Assembly: GCA_965219635.1 (NCBI GenBank)
Contig: OZ244783.1
Coordinates: 2,418,001 to 2,482,000, forward strand
Source of the DNA: JAPOXR01 sp965219635
GTDB taxonomy: Bacteria; Pseudomonadota; Alphaproteobacteria; Rhodobacterales; Rhodobacteraceae
Reading direction: 5' to 3'
DNA length: 64,000 bases
Below, in pieces: positions 8,412 to 16,716 of the stretch (the first letter of the stretch is position 1; the number at the start of each line of letters is the position of its first letter). The notes under the pieces are model-generated. The model was not told where the DNA came from and made no database searches. It worked only from the letters and a program-made list of their open reading frames with translations. The position numbers and the translations under genes are program-made.

Positions 8412-9443
8412 ATGAATGTCGAATTCCACTACTACATGACTTACCTCATTGCCACTAAAGCGGGCTTTGATCCAAATGACTCCATTGTGCTGGCTTACTC
8501 ATCGCAATTCACCGACGACAACGATATCGTCTTCGAGGTGGACAAGGGAAAGGGATCTGCCTACCGGAACTACATTAGCCAGACCATGAATATCCTGAAA
8601 CCGAAAGCGAAATTGCTACGGATATATCCCATCTTCCACTTCATTCCCGGCGACCCTCGAAGTGAGACCGCGTGGCGCAAGGACGGGAAGATGCACTGGC
8701 TCTGCACGACCCCAAATGGCGACAACGCTAACGAGATCATTGACGCTGCAATCCGTTCAAAATGCTTGTATCGCATCGGTGTCGCAGCGCATGGCTACGT
8801 GGACACATGGGCGCACCAGAACTTCACTGGCTATTGGGACGACTTCAATTCCATGTATGTCGGATTGGGTCGATTCGCGCCGAATATCGGCCACGCAGAA
8901 GCCGGATTTAACCCAGACTGGCCCGCTCTAGTTTGGCGTGACCCTCGCCTGATCAACGAAGCCGTCGACAATACAGAGCGTTTTCTGGACGCCGCGAGGC
9001 ATCTTCTCGAAAAACTGGCAAGATTTGTCGATGAATCGATTACGGATAAAGAAGTTGCGAAAAGGCAGAGCGAACTTACGCAAGACCTACGAACTGCAAT
9101 CGGTGAGCGTGATCAGGCAAACGAGCGGCAGGACGAACGCATTGCACGCTATTGCGACCTGGCCCAACATGTCGAGTACGGCGACCAGTCGCTGCCATAC
9201 TACGATGAGGAGCTTTGGTTTGATGAAGCGGTAAACGAGCATGTCCGAGGTTTACGAGACCGTGGAGACATTGCACTTCTGCGCTACGATCCAATAGCCG
9301 ACAAGTACACCTGGAAAGATCGGCACAACTACCAGCAAACGAATTGGTATCGCTTCCAGCAGGCAGTCAAGGACCATCAGAACGAGTCGTGGGAGATACT
9401 TGCTGAATCAAATCTGAAAGGCTTGCAACTTGAGGAGTTCTGA
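8412..9443 (+). CDS. DUF6765-like protein, possible metal-dependent hydrolase
   Basis: 343 residues, no signal peptide. It opens with EFHYYMTYLIATKAGF and YSSQFTDDND, then FHFIPGD and KMHWLCTTPNGDNA, and near residue 135 has AAHGYVDTWAHQNFTGYWDD. The spaced His and Asp residues (H..D..H) recall zinc-dependent phospholipase C-like all-helical folds. I match the layout to DUF6765 from memory, not from a search. The last 100 residues are charged and helical. AAGGAGA precedes the ATG. The gene follows a holin-like membrane protein, which suggests a two-part accessory module. The function is unknown and hydrolase activity is an inference. Confidence 0.7.
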   Translation: MNVEFHYYMTYLIATKAGFDPNDSIVLAYSSQFTDDNDIVFEVDKGKGSAYRNYISQTMNILKPKAKLLRIYPIFHFIPGDPRSETAWRKDGKMHWLCTTPNGDNANEIIDAAIRSKCLYRIGVAAHGYVDTWAHQNFTGYWDDFNSMYVGLGRFAPNIGHAEAGFNPDWPALVWRDPRLINEAVDNTERFLDAARHLLEKLARFVDESITDKEVAKRQSELTQDLRTAIGERDQANERQDERIARYCDLAQHVEYGDQSLPYYDEELWFDEAVNEHVRGLRDRGDIALLRYDPIADKYTWKDRHNYQQTNWYRFQQAVKDHQNESWEILAESNLKGLQLEEF

Positions 9444-9889
9444 GAAGTGACGCGGGCTAATGTCTTATCGTCATTTCACGGTGACTTGCAGAAAAGCTTC
9501 TGTGCCAGCGACCGGTATTTCATGCCAATTTCATTTCGCCTTCATTCAAGATTCAGCTATTTTTGTCCGGTCTCTTTGCGGACTATCAAACTAAGCTTCT
9601 GTAACTGCTTTACCCCATTTTGGAAGCAGGTGTTTCGAAATGCGACTCCATCGCTTGCATCGCGTTCACGTCGAGCGCTATCTGGATGGCGAAAACTGGA
9701 ATGCATCCGTGTTCAGCGATCGAGCTCTAGTAGCTTGAGATCCGACACTAGGCCACGGTTAGAAGTTGTGCTAGCGAGAACCCAAACACCTTGGCCTTTG
9801 CCATTCTGATTTGTTGCTCGCCACGATCATGCCGACGTCGGCATATCCTGAAACACCTTACACTTCCGCGTCCCCAGAAACACGTAGCT
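9444..9889. other. Intergenic region without recognised gene
   Basis: 446 bases between the DUF6765-like gene and the methyltransferase. A plus-strand frame of 120 codons is open here but has cysteine- and serine-rich composition and no family resemblance. I see no RNA gene or repeat. Confidence 0.4.
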
Positions 9890-10675
9890 TCACGGATCCT
9901 TGACAGCTTCGCAATAGATTTCGCTGGCCCACTCCGGATGTTCCCGGCCAAGCGTGTCGAGTCCATCAAGCAGGTCACGGTCGAGGAAGTCTTCGAGCCT
10001 TGCCATCTGATCGTGGGAAAATGGCTTCACGAAGTACCCACCGCTTGCGGTAATGCGAAGCCCGGCGGCGCCAAGCTCGTTTTCCAGCATTCCGCAGTCG
10101 TAGACTCTCGGTTGCTTCAGCAATTCGTTGCGTTGACTCCGGTCATGGACGGTCTTCACTGCACGCATGGCAACGCCCAAACGCCTGTGCATCGAATGCG
10201 CGTTGGGAACGTTTACGTGTAACACTGTCCGAGGCCCCATGACCGACGCGATTGCCTTCAGGAGCGCTTGGGGGTCTGCAACCTCGTGCAACAAGCTCGA
10301 GCAGATAATCATGTCCGGCGTAAGCAGGCGTCCAATTCTGGAAGCTGAATCTTCAAAAGTGCCGTCGATAACCACGACACTGCCTGAACAACCTTTCCTC
10401 GCAATTTCGGCAAACCTGGAAGACGGTTCAACTATTGTCCAGGAATCCCATTTGCCTCCGGCTTCCTGGTAGGCCAGCGACTGAAGCTCTGCCCCGCACC
10501 CGATTTCAACAATGTGCATCGAGGAATGGTGATTCAACCGCTGCGACACGAACCTCTGGCGATAGTGCACCATGACGCGTTCGAACTCATACGTGTCCAG
10601 GTAGTTGGCGGCGTAATCGGAATTCTCATGCGCTTTGGAGCCGCTTGCCGCCATGTAGCATCTCATTGAAACCAT
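9890..10675 (-). CDS. SAM-dependent methyltransferase
   Basis: About 260 residues with a class I methyltransferase core: MHIVEIGCGAELQSLAY (motif I, here GCGAE), an acidic WTIVEPSSRF (motif II), VVVIDGTFED, then LTPDMIICSSLLHEVADP (motif IV/post-IV) and VLHVNVPNAHS. The remaining third has YDCGMLENELGAAGLRITASGGYFVKPF, as in methyltransferases that act on small metabolites or on sugar chains. The substrate is unknown. The start is uncertain: ATGs occur at 10774, 10699, 10675, 10666 and 10654 without a strong ribosome site. It lies downstream of, and may have been co-transcribed with, a decayed FAD oxidoreductase gene. Confidence 0.75.
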   Translation of the reverse strand: MVSMRCYMAASGSKAHENSDYAANYLDTYEFERVMVHYRQRFVSQRLNHHSSMHIVEIGCGAELQSLAYQEAGGKWDSWTIVEPSSRFAEIARKGCSGSVVVIDGTFEDSASRIGRLLTPDMIICSSLLHEVADPQALLKAIASVMGPRTVLHVNVPNAHSMHRRLGVAMRAVKTVHDRSQRNELLKQPRVYDCGMLENELGAAGLRITASGGYFVKPFSHDQMARLEDFLDRDLLDGLDTLGREHPEWASEIYCEAVKDP

Positions 10676-10724
10676 TGACTTGACAGGAACATAACACATG
10701 CACCCGCGGTTCCAGAAATATCTT

Positions 10725-11572
10725 TCAGATCGTGGAGTTTTCCGACAACCGGCGAATTGTCCGCCGCCGTTCAATTCCTATTGCATGACGCAATCGCCTT
10801 GCCTTCGCCCGGAGGTTGCTCCCGACCCGTGTGTCGAGTTCATCCGGACAGCAGATCGAAGGAGGCAGTTTATCTCTTGAGTTCATAAAGAACTCGAACT
10901 GTTCGTGTCTGACCTTGCGCGAAAAATGGTCATGGAGGTCCCCGGCCGGATTGTTCAAACACTCAACCATGATCCTGTTGTACGACGCCGCAAACGAACA
11001 CCCTGCGCCCAGCGACGGGCATGTGGTTGCCAGCGCATCTCCTATCGCCAAATAGTCAAGTGGCATTCCGCCATCTTCGAACACACCCAGATTCCAGCAA
11101 TTGCGTGGATTGAGGTAAAGCCGAACTGCGCCTGCAGGAGCCGACGCATTGATCCAGGCGCGAAGTGCCGGCCTATTCTGGCAAAATTCAACAAACGCGG
11201 TTCAGTCACGGAGCTTCCTGACCAGGTCCCTGTTCCCGATATTTGTACTCAAGGTGATTGAGAACCAGCGTTCCGCAGCCGGGTACAAGGTTGCGAAAAT
11301 GCCGTGAGCCATTCCGGAAAGACAGACCCTGTTCACTCAGGCATTCGAGCAAACCGGGGCTGATGTTCGTCAGTTCATACTCAAGCCGTGGCAAGAAGAT
11401 GTGACTGTGGGCCGATAGCCCTGCCGTATCAGCAGATGAACTGATTTCGGCCGCCATTGATCCGCCCGGTGGAGCTATCACCCCAACCGGAAGCTGCGGT
11501 GACAAACCCAGGCCCGCAATCTTGCCAGCAAAATCCGTCTCCGAGAATTAGGGCGCGATTGAATGACTGCAT
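10725..11572 (-). pseudogene. Decayed FAD-dependent oxidoreductase
   Basis: Three pieces of one flavoprotein lie in different frames. The start (ATG 11572, after AGGAG) gives MQSFNRALILGDG, a FAD-binding opening. One surplus T then shifts the frame to FAGKIAGLGLSPQLPVG, followed by HSHIFLPRLEYELTNISPGL as in the halogenase/hydroxylase-like branch, ending at a TGA near 11206. A second in-frame piece downstream carries AVRLYLNPRNCWNLGV and YLAIGDALATTCPSLGAG, the GDAxxxxxPxxGxG motif that closes the FAD site, and runs to 10725. Roughly the middle 150-200 residues of a normal protein are missing. Frameshift, stop and internal deletion make it a pseudogene. Its partner was probably the adjoining methyltransferase. 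Confidence 0.8.
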
Positions 11573-12021
11573 TGAACTCCTGACATTTCTCTCCTTAATC
11601 GCAGCAACCGCCCAACCTGACGCACGGCCGGTGACGGTTGCTTGGGCATTCGACGCAATGGCGCTCGCGGTGATAGCCGCTGAAATGGAGGAAACACGAC
11701 CGCAGACCGCCCTCCATGACTGCTGATGCAACATGCAGGCTGCTGCAATGGCTTGCAGGGTTTTCAGTCTTCATTCAAGGCGAACTGGCTCTTGGTGGCA
11801 CCAAACGGCGCAGGGCCAACTTGCCAGCATCTTACTGATGCTCAAAGACTGCCAGCCATGTTTGCCGAGCCTCGCATTGCGTCCGCCGGGCCAGGAAAAA
11901 TCGCCGAATTACGGCCTGCAAGCGAGCAGGCGCTGCACCTGCTCAAACTCAACCGGGCGAAACCCGCCTTGAAATGGAACTGCCGATATGGCACGGCACG
12001 GGAAATATCTGCGGGGAAATC
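11573..12021. other. Intergenic region without recognised gene
   Basis: 449 bases between the divergent FAD-oxidoreductase pseudogene and gabD. Short open frames only, with no family resemblance. It should contain the gabD promoter. Confidence 0.45.
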
Positions 12022-13497
12022 ATGCTGGACAAGACAAACATTGTTTCATTGCTTAAGGATCCTTCGCTGCTTGCAGTGAAGTCGTATGTTGCCGGTGAAT
12101 GGATTGGCGCCGATGACGGCGCAGAATTCGATGTCACAAACCCGGCGCGGGGAGATGTCGTTGCGACCATCCCGGACCTCGGCGTGGCAGAAGCGCGCCG
12201 TGCGATAGAATTCTGTCAGGCCTGCCAGAAAGACTGGGCGGCCCGGCCCGGAAAAGAACGGTCGGAGATCCTCCTGAAATGGTATCGCCTCATGCTCGAG
12301 AACGCCGACGACCTGGCGACGATCCTGACAGCGGAAATGGGCAAGCCATTCGCCGAGGCCAAAGGCGAAATCATGTACGGAGCCTCGTTCTTGCAGTGGT
12401 TCGGCGAAGAGGCGAAGAGAATCTACGGCGAAACAGTACCCGGCCACCAGGCGGACAAGCGTCTTTTCGTCATCAAACAGCCTGTCGGGGTTGTCGCTTC
12501 GATCACTCCATGGAACTTCCCGAACGCCATGATTGCCCGCAAGGTCGGCCCGGCGCTGGCTGTGGGTTGTACGTTCGTCGCCCGGCCGGCCAGCGAAACG
12601 CCGCTCTCGGCACTGTCAATGGCCGTGCTTGCCGAACGCGCCGGAGTTCCGAAGGGGGTGTTCTCGGTCGTGACTTCGACCCGCTCCCGCGAAATTGGTG
12701 AGGAATTCTGCAGCAACCCGATCGTGCGCAAGATCACCTTCACAGGATCCACCGAGGTCGGAAGGATATTGCTGAAGCAGGCGGGAGAACAGGTCAAGAA
12801 GGTGTCCATGGAACTCGGCGGCAATGCGCCGTTCATTGTTTTCGATGATGCCGATGTCGACGCTGCAGTCGAAGGCGCCATGATCTCCAAATACCGGAAT
12901 AACGGCCAGACCTGCGTCTGTGCCAACCGGATCTACGTTCAGTCGGGCGTCTACGAGGAGTTTGCCGAAAAACTCGCCAAGGCAGCCGGCCGGTTGCATC
13001 TGGGCGACGGCTTGGCTGATGGCGTCAACACCGGGCCGCTGATCAACCAGGACGCGGTCGAAAAGGTCGAATCCCATATCGCCGACGCCACCTCAATGGG
13101 CGCCAGGGTTCTGACGGGCGGAAACCGGCACGAACTCGGCGGCAACTGGTTCGAACCGACCGTGATGGCCGACGTCACTCAGGAGATGCTGATCGCCCGG
13201 GACGAAACTTTCGGGCCGGTGGCGCCCCTGTTCAAGTTCGAGACCGAAGAAGAGGTCATCGAACTGGCCAATGACACGATTCATGGCCTGGCCGCCTATT
13301 ACTACACCCGGGACGTCTCACGCGTCTGGAAGGTTGCGGAGGCGCTCGACTACGGTATCGTCGCCATCAATACCGGCCTGTTTTCGACCGAAGTGGCGCC
13401 GTTCGGAGGGGTCAAGCAGTCGGGGCTGGGCCGCGAAGGGTCGCGCCACGGAACTGAAGACTATCTTGAAATGAAGTATCTCTGCCTGTCGATCTGA
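12022..13497 (+). CDS. gabD: NAD(P)-dependent succinate-semialdehyde dehydrogenase
   Basis: 491 residues, the usual GabD length. It oxidises succinate semialdehyde to succinate, the last step of the GABA shunt. Visible are TPWNFPNAMIARKVGPALA (cofactor site), FTGSTEVGRIL (Rossmann turn), MELGGNAPF with the catalytic Glu, NNGQTCVCANR with the catalytic Cys and its neighbouring Cys as in GabD, and the C-terminal FGGVKQSGLGREGSRHG. The start at 12022 (MLDKTNIVSLLKD) follows GGGGAA; a longer frame begins at 11974. It stands alone; no GABA transaminase is nearby. A related aldehyde substrate is possible. Confidence 0.88.
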   Translation: MLDKTNIVSLLKDPSLLAVKSYVAGEWIGADDGAEFDVTNPARGDVVATIPDLGVAEARRAIEFCQACQKDWAARPGKERSEILLKWYRLMLENADDLATILTAEMGKPFAEAKGEIMYGASFLQWFGEEAKRIYGETVPGHQADKRLFVIKQPVGVVASITPWNFPNAMIARKVGPALAVGCTFVARPASETPLSALSMAVLAERAGVPKGVFSVVTSTRSREIGEEFCSNPIVRKITFTGSTEVGRILLKQAGEQVKKVSMELGGNAPFIVFDDADVDAAVEGAMISKYRNNGQTCVCANRIYVQSGVYEEFAEKLAKAAGRLHLGDGLADGVNTGPLINQDAVEKVESHIADATSMGARVLTGGNRHELGGNWFEPTVMADVTQEMLIARDETFGPVAPLFKFETEEEVIELANDTIHGLAAYYYTRDVSRVWKVAEALDYGIVAINTGLFSTEVAPFGGVKQSGLGREGSRHGTEDYLEMKYLCLSI

Positions 13498-13505
13498 CGG
13501 GCACC

Positions 13506-13578
13506 TTGCGTGGTTCGAACCGGCGTTCGGCCACGCAATCACTCTACAAAAGCCATGCGCGCCATTGAGGCGCGCATG
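13506..13578. terminator. Two hairpins between gabD and hsp20
   Basis: Two perfect inverted repeats lie between the convergent genes: TTGCGTGG/CCACGCAA (13506-13538) and CATGCGCGCC/GGCGCGCATG (13554-13578, 5-base loop). Read on the minus strand the second is followed by GCTTTTG, so it fits a terminator for hsp20; the first suits gabD. Confidence 0.65.
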
Positions 13579-13603
13579 TAATCATGAGGTTGGCCTGATC
13601 CGG

Positions 13604-14077
13604 TCAGGCTGCGATCTTGACCGGCTGTTCGGCTTCCTTCACCTCGGGAGCCTTCGAGGTCTTGACCTCGATGCGTCGGGGCTTGAAGGCTTCCGGAATC
13701 TCGCGCACCAGTTCGACACTGAGCATACCGTTTTCGTAGGTTGCTCCGCTCACCAGAACATGGTCGGCAAGCCGGAACCTGCGCTCGAACGAGCGGCGGG
13801 CGATGCCCCTGTGCAGGAACTTGCCATCATCCGCATTTTCGGACTTGGTTGCTGAGACAATCAACTGCCTGTCCCTGATCTCGACATTGAGTTCTTCAGG
13901 AGTGAATCCTGCCGCTGCGACCGAGATCAGATACCTTTCTTCCGAGGTCTTCTCGATATTGAAAGGCGGATAGGTGTTGGTGACCACATCCTGGGAAAAC
14001 GCCTTGTCGAGAAGGTCCGCGAAGTGGTCGAAGCCTACCGTGGTGCGGTAGAGGGGTGAGAGATCAAATCCGTGCAT
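13604..14077 (-). CDS. Small heat-shock protein, Hsp20/IbpA type
   Basis: 157 residues. N-terminal MHGFDLSPLYRTTVGFDHFADLL is typical of alphaproteobacterial class A IbpA-like proteins. The alpha-crystallin domain runs from about residue 35 to 130: PPFNIEKTSEERYLISVAAAG, then SFERRFRLADHVLVSGATYENGMLSVELVRE, with the conserved G-x-L in the last strand. The C-terminus has RRIEVK, the I/L-x-I/V anchor for oligomers. It acts as an ATP-independent holdase in the cytoplasm. The start at 14077 is set by GGAGG five bases upstream; the frame runs far upstream without meaning. Heat control is expected, but no RpoH promoter or ROSE thermometer was clear. Confidence 0.93.
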   Translation of the reverse strand: MHGFDLSPLYRTTVGFDHFADLLDKAFSQDVVTNTYPPFNIEKTSEERYLISVAAAGFTPEELNVEIRDRQLIVSATKSENADDGKFLHRGIARRSFERRFRLADHVLVSGATYENGMLSVELVREIPEAFKPRRIEVKTSKAPEVKEAEQPVKIAA

Positions 14078-14199
14078 GGTATCCTCCATTGAGCGATGTT
14101 TATGCTGTCGGCTCTCCATTTCGGACGAGCCACCTGATTTGCCGGACCCGTGTTTCCGGCGTTCCGACAAAACCGATATGGTAACCGAGATTTCCGGTT

Positions 14200-15540
14200 T
14201 CAAGTGTTTGCAGAACAGCTTTCTTCTGCCACCGGGCCGATGAATTTTGCTTCGGCGGAAGTCCCCAGGACGGCAGGAGGAACCGGTCCTCCAAGCGCCC
14301 AGTCGAGGAGTTCCGCCGTGTGCACAACCGGGATACCGGTTCCGGATCCGATCTGGACCATGCAGCCGATGTTGCCGGTTGCGATCACGTCCGGCCGCGT
14401 GCTTTCGATGGTTGCCAGCTTCCTTGCCTTCAGCTCGACCGCAATTTCCGGTTGCAGGAGATTGTAGGTCCCTGCCGACCCGCAGCACAGGTGCGAATTC
14501 GCAGGCTCCACCACATCAAAGCCGGTCTTCTGGAGCAATTGCTTGGGTGGAAGCTTGACCTGTTGCCCGTGTTGGAGCGAGCACGCAGCGTGGTACGCGA
14601 CCCGGATACCGTTTCCAGAGCATTCGGGAACTTCCAGCCGGCAGAGCAGTTCGGTCACGTCCAATGTCAGTTCCGAGACCCGCTCAGCTTTGGCAGCCTC
14701 CTCGTGATGTCGCAGCAAGTGACCATAGTCCTTCACCATTGTGCCGCATCCGCTGGCATTGATCACAATTGCATCAAGCCCTTCCTCCTCGCGCATCCAG
14801 GCATCAACATTACGCAATGCTGCCTTTCGCCCTGCCCCTGCATCGCCCAGATGGTGCGCAAGTGCGCCGCAACAGCCTGAGCCTTCGGCTATGGCAACTT
14901 CGACTCCCAGCCGGTTGAGCAACCGGATGGTTGCATCATTAATGTCGGTATTAAGCGCCCGCTGTGCGCATCCCGTGGCCAGGACTACCCTTGCCTTGCG
15001 TTCGCTATGGGCCTCGAAGACCTGAGGATCGTCGTTCCGGCTCACAGGCGGGATGGAGTCAGGCACCATGTCCAGCATCGCCCGCAACCGGCGGTCCGGC
15101 AGCAGGAACCGGAACGGCTGGGCGATCCTGGCGCCAAGCAGCGCGAGCCGGAATCTGGTCGGGTAGGGCAGTATCGCCTTCAGCACTCCGCGGAGGACAC
15201 GATCATACAAACTGCGCCGGTAGGTGCGTTCGATGTGTTCGCGCGCGTGATCGACCAGATGCATGTAATGCACACCGGACGGACAAGTCGACATGCAGGC
15301 CAGGCATGAAAGGCATCGATCAATATGCTTGACGGTCTTTGCGTCGGCAGGCCGTCCATTCTCCAGCATGTCCTTGATCAGGTAGATCCTGCCTCGCGGA
15401 CTGTCGAGTTCGTCTCCCAGGACCTGATAGGTCGGGCAGGTTGCAGTGCAGAAGCCGCAATGCACGCAGGATCTCAGGATCTCATTCGAACGCCGAATGG
15501 CCGGATCCTGCAGTTGCTCCTCAGTGAAACTGGTTTGCAT
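14200..15540 (-). CDS. glcF: Glycolate oxidase iron-sulfur subunit GlcF
   Basis: 446 residues. Two 4Fe-4S ferredoxin clusters are bound near the N-terminus by CVHCGFCTATCP and CLSCLACMSTCP. Two cysteine-rich CCG domains follow, seen as GSGCCGALAHHLG with an upstream GCAQ, and HLCCGSAGTYN with an upstream YHAACSLQH. In GlcDEF it carries electrons from the flavin subunits towards the quinone pool during oxidation of glycolate to glyoxylate. It is the last gene of glcD-glcE-glcF on the minus strand and ends close to the hsp20 gene, which has its own ribosome site. Confidence 0.95.
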   Translation of the reverse strand: MQTSFTEEQLQDPAIRRSNEILRSCVHCGFCTATCPTYQVLGDELDSPRGRIYLIKDMLENGRPADAKTVKHIDRCLSCLACMSTCPSGVHYMHLVDHAREHIERTYRRSLYDRVLRGVLKAILPYPTRFRLALLGARIAQPFRFLLPDRRLRAMLDMVPDSIPPVSRNDDPQVFEAHSERKARVVLATGCAQRALNTDINDATIRLLNRLGVEVAIAEGSGCCGALAHHLGDAGAGRKAALRNVDAWMREEEGLDAIVINASGCGTMVKDYGHLLRHHEEAAKAERVSELTLDVTELLCRLEVPECSGNGIRVAYHAACSLQHGQQVKLPPKQLLQKTGFDVVEPANSHLCCGSAGTYNLLQPEIAVELKARKLATIESTRPDVIATGNIGCMVQIGSGTGIPVVHTAELLDWALGGPVPPAVLGTSAEAKFIGPVAEESCSANT

Positions 15541-15579
15541 TTCCGATATCCATCCGACTCTTCAGCCTGCTGCCTTCCA

Positions 15580-16716
15580 TCAAACCATGATGCCGGGATT
15601 CAACACCTGGCGCGGGTCGAATTGACGCTTGAGCCCATCCATCAATTCGGCAATTCGCGGGGGTTGAGGGTGGAAGACCGGGATCGTCTCCAGCGTCCGC
15701 TCACTTGCCCTTACCAAGGTTGCATGGCCATCGAACTGGCCAGACAACGACCTCAAATCTGTTGCCTCGGGCACCAGCATCCAGATCAGGCCTCCACCCC
15801 AGTCGTATGCAGCCTCGATGTCCTCCTGTGAAGCGACGCGCGCAACGAGGTCCGGAGCGTCACTGGGCCTTACCGACAAGCGCCAGACATCCCCGGCCTT
15901 TCCATGAAAGCACTCGACATCGCGCACATGTTGCCAACCGGCTTGCGTGTTCCCGGGATCAGCTTCGACAGCAAAGGCACCAAATTCCCGCAACAACTCC
16001 TGCAGCCTTCCGGCGCGGTAGCGGACGGACTCCTCAAATCCCTCAATGCGGATCATGGTGACAGGCCTGCCGTCCAGTCCCTTTTGGAGATGAGCCGCTC
16101 CATTGACATCATAGGGCGATCCGAGAGCCTTGGAGAGGGCGGCAACAGCCTGATGATCCGGCAGTTCCTCAATCAGCAGTACCGCACGGAACTCGGCAAC
16201 CGGCAAAACCTTGAAGGCGATCTCGGTCAACACTCCAAGGGTTCCGCGACTTCCTGCAAGGAGCTTCACCAGATCATAACCGGTGACGTTCTTCATGACC
16301 CTGCCACCGCTGCGGATGACCCTGCCGCGGCCGTCTACAAACCGCACACCGATCATGAAATCCCGGCACGCGCCCGCGGACACGCGGCGCGGCCCGGAAA
16401 CATTTGCGGCCGCAACACCACCAATCGTCGGTTCTCCTGTCGTTTCAAGCAGCCCTCGATAGTCCATGGGCTCAAAAGGTAGACACTGACCAGCGCTTGC
16501 AAGCGTGGACTCGATCTCGGCAACCGGGGTCCCGGCGGCCACAACCATGGTAAGCGAACCCGGATCATACATGCTGATGCCGGTCAGGCCGGCAGTCTCG
16601 ACCGGATTGCGGTTGACAAGACCCGCTTGCGACTTGGTTCCCCCGCCACGGATCTCCAGCGGATCTTGCGCCTGGGCAATGATCTCGCAGAGCTCGGTTT
16701 CGTTTTTGGGTTTCAC
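15580..16716 (-). CDS. glcE: Glycolate oxidase FAD-binding subunit GlcE
   Basis: About 378 residues. A PCMH-type FAD-binding domain fills the first half: EIRGGGTKSQAG, TMVVAAGTPVAEIESTLASAG, and GEPTIGGVAAANVSGPRRVSAGACRD, then VMKNVTGYDLVKLLAGSRGTLGVLTE. The tail has FHPQPPRIAELMDGLKRQFDPRQVLNPG, the usual C-terminus of this family. GlcE is the second flavin subunit of glycolate oxidase. The start is set at GTG 16716, whose GTGA overlaps the glcD stop by 4 bases, as in other coupled genes in the window; an upstream ATG at 16776 would overlap glcD by 64 bases. Confidence 0.93.
   Translation of the reverse strand: MKPKNETELCEIIAQAQDPLEIRGGGTKSQAGLVNRNPVETAGLTGISMYDPGSLTMVVAAGTPVAEIESTLASAGQCLPFEPMDYRGLLETTGEPTIGGVAAANVSGPRRVSAGACRDFMIGVRFVDGRGRVIRSGGRVMKNVTGYDLVKLLAGSRGTLGVLTEIAFKVLPVAEFRAVLLIEELPDHQAVAALSKALGSPYDVNGAAHLQKGLDGRPVTMIRIEGFEESVRYRAGRLQELLREFGAFAVEADPGNTQAGWQHVRDVECFHGKAGDVWRLSVRPSDAPDLVARVASQEDIEAAYDWGGGLIWMLVPEATDLRSLSGQFDGHATLVRASERTLETIPVFHPQPPRIAELMDGLKRQFDPRQVLNPGIMV

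Noticed and set aside
9447..9809. Plus-strand open frame of 120 codons after the DUF6765-like gene
   Set aside because: No family resemblance, odd Cys/Ser/Phe/Arg composition and no clear ribosome site; kept as non-coding.
13510..13535. TGGTTCGAACC-like sequence resembling a tRNA T-arm
   Set aside because: No acceptor, D- or anticodon arms around it; it is the loop of a terminator-like hairpin.
13978..14200. ROSE-type RNA thermometer or RpoH promoter ahead of hsp20
   Set aside because: The leader has no clear element pairing with GGAGG and no recognisable RpoH -35/-10 pair.
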